Below, piece by piece: positions 11,031 through 19,198 of a DNA stretch of 29,043 nt. A program made the translations under genes and the position numbers. Source of the stretch: Candolleomyces eurysporus (taxonomy: Eukaryota; Basidiomycota; Agaricomycetes; Agaricales; Psathyrellaceae); assembly GCA_027579435.1 (NCBI GenBank), contig JANBPK010000909.1:1-29043 (forward strand), in the 5' to 3' direction. Positions within the stretch are counted from its first letter, which is position 1; each line of letters starts with the position of its first letter. The notes beneath the pieces were generated by a model, which ran no database searches, was not told the DNA's origin, and saw only the letters and a list, made by a program, of their open reading frames with translations.

Positions 11031-12500
11031 AATGGACTGTTCTCAGAGCGAACCAGAGCGGAGCCGGGTGGGGACAATGGCGACAGGTTTTGTGCGATAT
11101 AGGGCTAACCTGGGATTAAAAATGGCAAAGACCCCTTTAAATGCGCGCAGAAGTTAGGAGAATGCATAGGAGAAAGTGTAGCTCCGCGAGCCCCATGTCC
11201 TTCTGCAATTTAATTAGGTGTTGTAACTCATGCCGCTTTACTTCGTGACGACTTGAATGCGTCACTCCTGGAGAAAGAAACGGCCCAGTTCTCTGGCCAG
11301 CACGTCTCGGCGTTAATATGACTGCAGTTCGAAAAATCGGAGAGGTTCAGCTCCGGCGTGCGTGCAATGGCTTGTGAGCCTATCCCATAAGGGCAGAAGG
11401 TGTCATCGGCAGCTTATCTTCTGGATTGGTGGAAACCATACCGTCAGCCTTTGTCTGTACTCAGGTCTATGCTCAATAACTATAATGCTCATAATGTCTT
11501 CTGTTCTTATGGAATAGATTCGCCTCCTCACCCCCACCACGCTACTCACTGAATTGGTACAAACTGTGCCGTCACACGTTGTTTTGCGCTGGGTTCATGC
11601 ACTTATCCGCGCCGGTTTTCATTCAGTGAAGGTGAAAGTGGGATGGGAACGACGTGGGATTCGATATGGCAAAGACCACGTTACGTGCGTGCAACTAGAA
11701 GCTGGGAGAGAACTTGATAAAAAGTATAAGTTGTTTCGCGGCTCTGGAGCCGATAGTACTCCACCTTCTCAGCTCGAGGCCCCACCTTCCCAAACAGCTG
11801 CATTATCAATTCAGTCTCAATGCCATGAGTGCGGGAATTCGCTATCTGCCAAAGAATGCCTGAAGATATTGCGGCGATCCTGGCATATGGGAGCATAATG
11901 AGCTTTCATTGAAGGTGTCTACTGTGTCACTTTGTCATGTTTGCTGTAATATAGGTTTCCTTGAGCACATTTCCATTGACACTCCCCTATATCATTGACC
12001 GAGAGGGTTATTGAGGTTTAAACCCCGCCTTTCAACATATCTCTGGAGGGAGCTGGCGGCCTCTATAGACTCGGCGAATGGACTTCTTGAGTTTCTTTCC
12101 CCGAATGAATTGTGACAAATGGCCAAAGACATTCAATCGCAGGAGCCTCTGCTGGACGACCTGTATCATCGGCAACTTGAAAGCTGGATTTAACCCTCGG
12201 AGGTGCGATTTCTCCGAGTGACTAGCTACGCTTCTTGCCCATGACAAGAATTTATCTAGCGGAATACCATGATTTTGTTCAGCAATACGTCGGACCTGAG
12301 ATTACCCCGCGACGAGGAAGCAAAAAGATGTATGCTACTATTCCAAGCCGCCCCTCAAGCTGTCCGTCCCTTCGCACGAAGCTACGTAAACCTTCGATAA
12401 TCTCCACTGTCATTCCATTCCCGGTTTCATTCATGCGAAGTATAGCCTTTCTCGATTCCGTCTTCGAATGTGAAGGTTGAGCGGAAGTGGTCAGCGACAG
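11031..12500. other. stretch without a supported gene
   Basis: A plus frame at 11554-11898 (114 codons) and a minus frame at 12032-12247 (71 codons, basic C-terminal half) are open, but I cannot link either to a family or to a splice model. The minus frame has a composition that could belong to a real last exon; confidence is low. Confidence 0.3.
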
Positions 12501-12507
12501 TATATAA
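12501..12507 (+). promoter_or_regulatory. TATA box of the gene starting at 12569
   Basis: TATATAA lies 62 bp upstream of the ATG at 12569 in otherwise mixed sequence, a reasonable spacing for a fungal core promoter with a short leader. Confidence 0.4.
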
Positions 12508-12608
12508 CAGTGTGAGGTCATCCCATTTCTACATAGCAGACAAGGCCTCGCTAATCTCCTCTGCACCAATGTCACAACCCACCGACATCTTGCAGAATAT
12601 CGTTGATC

Positions 12609-12676
12609 TGGAAAGTCCGGGCGTCCGGCAGGGCTATGTCTGGGCATCCGGCACTCCGGGCGTCCGGCCTTATAAG
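12609..12676 (+). repeat. left terminal inverted repeat of the MITE-like element
   Basis: It matches the reverse complement of 13137-13204 at most positions, with perfect stretches at the outer CCGGGCGTCCGGC and at the inner TCCGGGCGTCCGGCCTTATA. Confidence 0.8.
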
Positions 12677-13136
12677 GCCATACCAGCTTTTTGACCACAT
12701 CACCTTCGCCGCTCACTCCCTGTAAAGTCCCCCCCCTTCCCCCGAGTGCCAGGTTCATTGGTTTTGCAATGCGGTATGCAGGGAAGGGGACGCTTGCCAA
12801 ATCCTAGGTGGCTGTGCTTCCCTTTTCTACTGACGATTTCTGGGTCCACCAGGACAGAAGGGGGCAAGACCCCAATAAAAGCGGGTTTCAGGAGGATTAC
12901 CCTTTCCTTTCTCTCCCTACCTTCAACAACGGTTCCCGCTAAAATCACCTAAGCAGTACGTGAAAGGAATTGTTGAATTAACAGGTGTAGAATCTGGGGC
13001 ACTGCGCACACAAGCTCCCTGCAACCTTAGGATATTGTATCCGACCGATATCCTAAGTTCTCTTCCTTCAGATACTCATTCATTACCTATATACTTGTAT
13101 CCTACATTCCCTCCTTCCCTTTCCTAACTAGCGCCC

Positions 13137-13204
13137 TATAAGGCCGGACGCCCGGACCGCCGGCACGCCAGACGCGCAGCAGGGCCGGACGCCCGGAGTT
13201 TCCA
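13137..13204 (-). repeat. right terminal inverted repeat of the MITE-like element
   Basis: Counterpart of 12609-12676. The middle of the repeat differs from the left copy by several substitutions and about two bases in length. Confidence 0.8.
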
Positions 13205-14754
13205 TATCACGGATGTTCTCAAGGAGATTAACACCCAGTTCAGCGACCAAATGTTGATGCTGATTGCATTAGCGATTTTCCTCATCGGCTATGGTCCGAT
13301 GGAGGACTGGAGGGTCATCTGGGACGTGAGTCCTGATTTCGTTTAACCCATCGAATTTATTTCTCGCCCTCTCTATTCGAATAGAAATACCATAGTACTC
13401 TAGGTCTTTCCTGCGAACTTGCAGTAAACCTCGCGGACATTCTCCAGCGTAGGTACTACCGACAACTCGGTATTCTTCAGTGCTGAAGCTCCGTCGTCTT
13501 TAGGCTTCGCCGATGTCTATCTGTCACAGGTTTTGACCATCGAGACCCAGGAGGACCTCGATAACGCGAAAGCTGCGCTACAGCCTTTCATCGTGAGTTT
13601 GAAAAATTTCGACAGATGGAGGAGGATAACCTACCGACATCTAAGGGCGAACTGGACAGCAAAGACACATCCGCCAAAATTGCGAAGCAATTCAGCGATA
13701 TCGAAGAATTCTCGAAGCACTTCAGCACCTCCGCTAACCAGAATGCAATCGTTCCACTCACCGCCAATATTGAGGCGTAAGTGTCAGGATCTGTCTCTGA
13801 CCTGTGATTTTGTTGATGAATGGGTTAGTCTTGACAAGCTGGTAAGCGTCTCAGTCGTCTAAGGCTTTCCATTGTTTGTTGAAGACGTATAGATTGCACA
13901 GGCACATAAATCTCTCGGTGTGTCGGAGGGCACCATGACTATGAGTCGAGTGAGCAATCACCCGTTTCCGATGCCCGGGGTTGTTACTGACAGATATTAT
14001 CTAGGTCGTTGGGATCAGTGGAAAAGCTTCCAACGTCATTGGTTCATTGGAATATTACCGTGACAGTAAGTATATTTCTGGGGAAGATTTCTTTATGTGG
14101 GCTTACAATGAAACTTTAGAGAAAGCCGCTGGATTGAAGGAAGTCCAGGAGGCAGTGGAAGGATTCACTGAGATAGTGAGGCCCTCGGTGAAGGCCTTCA
14201 TGGCACCAGACATCGACTTGATCCTCAACAACCTCGTCGTGCTCGGTGAGATATGGCTGGCTGTGAATGTTCTCCCCAAACTTGAAAGATTGATTAATCA
14301 CTGAACTTGGAATGCTAGGTTCGGAGCCAATGCGTTCAATTCGGTGATGTCTTGCAGGGTGGGCTCGATGCGGTGACGAATACTGTGAGTAAACCTTAAT
14401 CACATTCCAGGCGGNAAAAAAGGGGTGACGTAGTACATGATACAGGGATTCAGACTGAATGTGAAGTTAGCTCAGGAACTTAGCGTACCCCTGCGCGAGG
14501 GCCTAACTGAGTATAACACGCAGATCAGGAAATGGCTGTGATTGGTGTTACTAGCTATTCCTCTTACGATATTAACTATCCGTTGTTCTATTAGCGATAT
14601 ATCTCTTGTATGTTAGAGATTTGTCCTCTGTACTATTAGCGAATTCAATGATGCCTTGTACTGTCGGGAAACCTAAATGGAACTCGGCGGTCAATCAACG
14701 AGGGTGGCCGGAATGTGATGATGATATCTCCCCGGTTTGACGACAAAGACGACG

Positions 14755-15536
14755 ATGGCCAGCCTTATTGCCTCATTCTTGACCTCAACGGAGAACTTGG
14801 TACAGAGCTCGAATTGCGGTGATGTGCCCCCATCCTATGTCGAGCACTTTCTGCCGTCGGTGCTTGACATCGAGGAGGGCCAGCAAGTAACGCGGTGTTT
14901 CTCCAACCAAGGCAGAGATTGTTATCTTTTTTAATCGGCTCGTTCAGAGATCAAAAATATACGGGAAAGCTTTGTTATTCTCTACGAGCTCCGGATCAGA
15001 TGATGGACTGGAGATACCTAAAACTTGAGATTCGAGTCCGACCACCCATAGCTGTCAGCAACGCGCTATCTTGGCGGATACACGAAAGCCAGTATCGCAA
15101 AAAACAAAGGTTTCTTGGACGTTATTAACAGTATCAAAATGCTGGCACGCGATAATCTATCCTCTCAGCATCCTACTCCATTCCATTGAGATACTTGGTG
15201 AACGCTAATGGCAACGTCGTTTGCCCGGAGATCCTTGGCGGGGTCAAAATGAAAGGCTATTTGTCTAAAGCTCCAGAGCTGAGGCTGGGACTCATTGTTA
15301 AGATCATGTTCGAGAGCACCGGACAAAATGAGTCTATCTTTGCTGAGCAAGGGCATAGTCTTGACTCTTGGGGTCATAGCTGCACAGAAGAAGGCAACCG
15401 AGATGGAGGGGACGCCAAATTCCATCAATGCGTTTCACCATCGCGCTTCGAAAACGAACGGAAAATATCCTTCATCCCACCAAACAGCGAGTTCCAGCTC
15501 ATGTCCTACCGCTACCGATTGTCAACGCCTCGCCTT
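14755..15536 (+). pseudogene. apm1: decayed copy of the AP-1 clathrin adaptor mu subunit gene, plus strand
   Basis: The ATG at 14755 opens a frame with the conserved start of AP-1 mu (MASLIA, then DVPPSYVEHFLPSVLDIEE and GQQVTRCFSNQG). The match then jumps between frames: IVIFFNRLVQ near 14917-14950, IRESFVILYEL near 14965, DQMMDW near 14995, RPPIAVSNALSWR near 15040, FLDVINSIKML near 15112, and from 15186 the mu homology domain (NANGNVV, PELRLGL, KFHQCV, SRFENERKISFIPP, MSYR). About 25 codons are missing after position 14910, and there are several frameshifts. The normal protein is the medium chain of the AP-1 complex, which selects cargo at the trans-Golgi and endosomes. This copy cannot make it. 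The sequence ends to resemble mu at about 15536. Confidence 0.85.
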
Positions 15537-15977
15537 CCAACGGCTCCATCACTCGAGTCGGCTTTGGCAATCCAAACTCAACAGGCACTGTTGCAATCTA
15601 CAGTCAACCTTCCGCTCATACCAGGTCGTAGCACTGGCTGGCCTTGCTTTTGCCAGCTTAGCTTCTCTCTTTCTGCGCGGTGAGTTCATTTCCTCCTTTG
15701 GCGGATCCTGTGTCAGCGTGGGCCCTGGATCCATAGGAGTGGTACAAGGAAGCGCGATTGTAAGAGGAGACCGGATGGGGAGCGGCTTCACGACGCCACT
15801 CAGCTTGCGAAGTAGGAGTCGAAGTAGGGGCTGTCGAGTAGCCCGTCGCCTGTGGTCAGCCCGTATGTGCCGATGCCTGCGTCCTTCCTTGTCTTTCTTA
15901 ATATACTTGATTCCAAATTTCAAGAGGACTCAATGTGGCACGAAATTGATCATGAAATTGCGGAAAAGTCAAAAGAG
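15537..15977. other. spacer between the two inverted AP-1 mu relics
   Basis: A plus frame of 238 codons (15295-16011) and a minus frame (15549-15923) cover this stretch; neither has a recognisable domain. The plus frame begins inside the mu relic in the wrong phase, so I treat both as chance. Confidence 0.35.
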
Positions 15978-16438
15978 CACATTGGGTAGGCCTACTCCTC
16001 CTCTTGACTGAGCTTTGACCTTCACCGTGTACTCCTTCCGACAGCCTTTGTCGCTTCCAGAATATCCGCTGCTTCTGCCCAGATTGATGCCTTGACAGCC
16101 ATTGGGAATCTGTCGGACGTGAGCTCGAGTTCGCCGTCTAGCGGAATGAAGGATGTTGTCCGATTGCTTCCGAAGCGCGATAATCGAACGCATTGATGGG
16201 ATTTGACGCCCTCTATTTCGAGGGCCTTTCCCTCGTACATTTATGGCCTTATGCGTTTATGGCCTCAAGAGTCAGTCGTCTGATTTTGCTCGACAAGGAT
16301 AGACTCGCTTCGTCCGGTGCTCTCGAATATGAATTTTCATCGAGTCCCAGCCTCCGTTCAGGCATTCCAGATAAAAACATTCCTTCGACGCTGTCGAGGA
16401 TTTCTGAGCGAACGACGTTGCCATTGGCATTCACCATC
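15978..16438 (-). pseudogene. apm1: decayed partial copy of the AP-1 mu gene, minus strand
   Basis: Reading from about 16438 leftwards gives the mu homology domain: NANGNVVRSEIL, GMPERRLGL, RGKALEIEGVK, HQCVRLSRF, SFIPLDGELEL, IWAEAA, EYTVKVKAQ and KRRS, in at least three frames with stops between. The part before NANGNVV is absent. Relative to the normal protein, both this copy and the plus-strand copy carry an extra segment of about 60 nt at the same place, between the ESTG and KFHQC motifs, probably an intron relic. The two copies are therefore related as genomic duplicates rather than independent cDNA insertions. Confidence 0.8.
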
Positions 16439-16752
16439 CAATAACGTATTCCCGTGCCCAGGGCTGGGCTAAAGGCATTCGAAGATCTACCACCAAGGTG
16501 AGCTGTGATATTAAAACTAACCGAAAGGACTCACGTATCGAGAGCGTCAGCATGTACGCTCGAGTACGTTCCCCTCAACCGGAAAGAGAGCGTCGGAGGG
16601 GTGGCGAGCCGGCGACTACCCAGACTCCAAGATGCCAATGACAATTATCGGAAGTTACTGGCTGATTCAGTGACATGCATGTTCCTCTCGCTTATGACAG
16701 GTTTTGCTCTCTTTCTGAGTCTGGTTGTTCATCCCTTTGTTAATACTTGCCT

Positions 16753-16768
16753 CCCCCCCCCCCCCCCC
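16753..16768 (+). repeat. run of sixteen C
   Basis: An uninterrupted C16 tract lies just before CTCAAG, a possible 3' splice site of the following gene. Its true length is uncertain in most sequencing, so the frame across it should not be trusted. Confidence 0.7.
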
Positions 16769-16796
16769 TCAAGGGATACTCGCAGGAACGTCAATC

Positions 16797-18328
16797 ATGC
16801 TTATTAGATCGATTGCTTGCCAGAATCGGATCTGTCAAATTCGTCCTCCCTTAAAACACAGACCGAGCACTTACGCTGCCGGAAGCCTTGTCTTGTTCCT
16901 GCTGTTCGCTGTTGGAACCACCATCTACTGCACAAAGACTCTCTTGTGCTGGAGGGAGCTGTCGTGCTTTATCATGTCTGCTGAGACAAATGTTGACGGT
17001 GCTCTTGTCAGGGCTACTGGGTGTAATGGGAAGGACTTCTTTCGGATACATCCAGGCCCGACACCCTCCTCGTCCGCAGCGCAGTATGGTGATACACTGG
17101 ACTATGTCTTGTCTTGTGCGTTTGGGGCTATAGCTCAGCTTGTATTTTTTATGGCGGATGGCCTTTTGGTAAGTCTTTCTTCTTCGTCCCTATTACTGCC
17201 TAGAGAATGACTTCCTGTCTTTCCTTCCTTTCTACGATTTAGGTGTACCGATGTTACCTCGTCTTCACTGATAGAAAAGTGGTCTATATGCTCGCTATGG
17301 CTATCTACGCCATCTGCATCGGTGAGTCACATTATCCCAGGTGAACATACATATATTCAATGATTCAAGTAATCTCAATGTTAGAGATGCATTTTCCTCT
17401 CACAATCCGGTATGATCCCATTCCTCATGATTATTCATCCTATGAGTTAGTGTTCTGGCCGGCACAGAGGGCTCTGCTGGGCTTATGGTTCGCCACTTCT
17501 CTTGCTACGAACATTTTAGTCACTGCCTTCATCCTTTTCCGTATTTTCCGTCAACTGTCCTTCACCGCTTCCTTCACTCGCGCCGTGTAGGTCACTTTGA
17601 CTTTGAGGGCCAGTTCACTGAATCAACTTCCGGAACGTCCAGGCAGCCGCTCGACAGCGAGGGGCACGTCCCAATAGATAATGGTGCCAGTGTTGCAGGG
17701 GAAGGAGATGGAGGAATTGGACAACACTTGACTATGTCAACTTGGACTCATCAATTCTGGCGCAAATGCAGAATTGACTACGGGTGGCACTGGCAATCGT
17801 TGTACAGCCGAGTTGTTGTCATACTTATTGAAGCTGCCTTACCCCCCACATTGTGTGGCATCGCTGCCTACCCTGAGCTGGATATATCGGGTCCGGAGCT
17901 GATGGTGGTGTGTCGCCTTTTCTTGTGGCGCCTTGTCTCGACGCTCTGGCTTGGAACTAGCGTAAGTCGTTTTTCATCATGCGTGGTCTTGCGTTTACAC
18001 TACTGGAACTGATCTCGTTTATTTTCATATTATGAAGGTCTTGGCTCCCCAACTTATTGCTATTCATGTATTACAGAGGAGGCAACACTCGATGCTTGAA
18101 GTTACATCACTCAGTCGTGATGTGGGAACCAAGGAGAGACCTCAGCTAGACCCTATCGTGTTCAGAGATCAACATGATATTGAGGCACGAACAATAAACG
18201 AAGAGGAGGCTACCATCAATAATATTGGGTCTCTCCGGGCTTGTCCAGGCGAGAGGGAGCCTGAGAGCGTTTCTGAATTAACAGAGTCAAAACGAGAGGA
18301 CTTTGCTGTGGAGATGACAGAGAGCTAG
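16797..18328 (+). CDS. seven-helix membrane protein, receptor-like, five exons
   Basis: Exons 16797-17168, 17243-17321, 17385-17540, 17591-17961 and 18038-18328 splice in frame (introns of 74, 63, 50 and 76 nt) to about 422 residues. Hydrophobic segments include AGSLVLFLLFAVGTTIYC, ALLGLWFATSLATNILV and a VVVILIEAALPP stretch. The motif LLVYRCYLVF between helices, and a hydrophilic acidic C-terminal tail of about 80 residues, fit the large family of orphan seven-helix proteins in Agaricomycetes. The 17541-17590 intron removes an in-frame TAG. The ATG at 16797 is the first in-frame one after the C16 tract; an upstream exon with the first helix is likely (a hydrophobic frame exists at about 16670-16750). 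A role in sensing an external signal is inferred only from topology. Confidence 0.65.
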
Positions 18329-18617
18329 ATCGCAGTGAAGAAACGCGCTTGATTTGTCCATTGTCCGTGTGTATAATATAGTCAAGCTGTTTTACCTTGT
18401 GCATACGTCGCGAAACATACCTCATTCTTTGGCTTTCTAACGTGTTGAATCATGTGGTCGTTCACCAGTTACCCCAGTCAGGTCTGTCCCAGACATGGAT
18501 GTCGTCTCTGAAGCCCGGCACCACAACACATCCCACTCACCTCCGAGTCCGCATTCTGTCTGATTTACGGGTAAGAACCATTTGGCGCATTTGAGGGCGA
18601 GACAAAGAGCGGAAGGC
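18329..18617. other. intergenic flank of the retrotransposon
   Basis: Downstream flank of the membrane-protein gene and left flank of the LTR element. Short frames on both strands are unconvincing. Confidence 0.3.
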
Positions 18618-18814
18618 TGTCGTCCAGACAACCAACACTCACAGGGAGGAATACACTCGACAAACGTCTGATTGAGGTGAGATGGGATACAAGGAAGAGT
18701 TAGAGCAAAAGCTAAGCGTAAAGAGAGAGAAATGCGAGGAATAAATAGGGATCGGGGTGTTTGGTTATGTATATCCTATGGGTCCATATGTATAAGAGTC
18801 GTGTAAGCGTTACA
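18618..18814 (-). repeat. 3' LTR
   Basis: 197 bp, TGTC at the left end and TTACA at the right end on the plus strand. It aligns with 24659-24868 through shared words such as ACACTCAC, ATACACTCGACAAAC, TAGGGATCG, TGTTTGGTTATGT and ATGGGTCCAT, but with many substitutions and several indels. Confidence 0.85.
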
Positions 18815-18928
18815 CTCACCCATCGTCCAAAAAAGAAAGCACCGGAAAAAATTAGTCAAAAGAGTAAAATCAAGCAAAAATATTAAAATGCACGGGAAAC
18901 GGGTGCGTCAAAACCCCTGTGGGGAAAG

Positions 18929-19198
18929 CTACCGCCCGGCCAAGGAAGAAGCGGAACTATCATCTACGTCAAAGGAAGAAATCCAATCATCCAACGCGTG
19001 GGTCCCAACCAATTCTCGCCCGGGAAGCCATGTGTCGTGCTCGGGGCCATAACCTTTCCATCGCACTAGGTATCTCCTGCCACGCCCACGTCGTTTTTCA
19101 TCGATGATGTCACGAATGAAATACTCTTGTGAGCCGTCATCGAAGGTGAGAGGGGGGGGGTTGGAGATGTGCACGGTGGGGGAAAGATGAGTCGTCAT
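18929..19198 (-). CDS. chromodomain at the end of pol, in a shifted frame
   Basis: This frame holds a chromodomain: EYFIRDIIDEKRRG, then YLVRWKGYGPEHDTWLP and a C-terminal helix, stopping at 18929. It belongs to the integrase C-terminus of chromoviruses, where it directs insertion towards modified chromatin. It is separated from pol by a frame change at a run of nine G (plus strand, 19152-19160), where the pol frame runs into a stop at 19137. One base fewer in that run would join the frames, so sequencing error in the run is the simplest explanation; a real inactivating change is the alternative. Confidence 0.8.
   Translation of the reverse strand: MTTHLSPTVHISNPPPLTFDDGSQEYFIRDIIDEKRRGRGRRYLVRWKGYGPEHDTWLPGRELVGTHALDDWISSFDVDDSSASSLAGR

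Larger units (their letters stand above)
12609..13204. mobile_element. 596-bp MITE-like element with long terminal inverted repeats
   Basis: Terminal inverted repeats of about 66-70 bp lie at 12609-12676 and about 13137-13204. Each starts TGGAAA and carries the word TCCGGGCGTCCGGC (or its complement) twice, ending near CCTTATA. The flanks are TC (12607-12608) and TA (13205-13206); taking TA as the duplicated target with one mutated copy makes the surrounding gene continuous. The interior has no protein-coding frame of note and contains a 10-bp stem at 13026-13035 and 13048-13057. Size, TIRs and a TA target point to a non-autonomous Tc1/mariner-type element. Confidence 0.8.
12569..14541 (+). 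pseudogene. multi-exon gene for a helical protein, split by a TIR element and frameshifted
   Basis: The first exon starts at 12569 (MSQPTDILQNIV), is interrupted by a mobile element, and resumes in frame at 13206 to 13325. Later exons supported by splice signals are 13404-13423, 13481-13776, 13829-13841, 13893-13949, 14005-14065, 14120-14245, 14319-14384 and 14446-14541, ending in TGA. The product would be about 300 residues, mostly amphipathic helices with a hydrophobic segment (MLMLIALAIFLIGYG) near the N-terminus. Two places do not keep frame: near 13596, where the reading frame changes inside exon 13481-13776, and at the 14245/14319 junction. The exon 13404-13423 is the least certain. I cannot name the family. 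Seen: element insertion, frame breaks and otherwise good splice sites. Inferred: a recently disabled gene. Confidence 0.6.

Noticed and set aside
13533..13862. Plus-strand frame of 109 codons
   Set aside because: It starts in the right frame of a real exon but leaves it near 13596; the other phase after that point is far more protein-like and has a proper donor at 13777.
14755..15536. Processed retrocopy of AP-1 mu
   Set aside because: The extra segment shared with the minus-strand copy looks like an intron relic, and no poly-A tail or target duplication is seen.
15295..16011. Plus-strand frame of 238 codons
   Set aside because: It overlaps the AP-1 mu relic in the wrong phase and has biased, Ser/Arg-rich composition without a domain.
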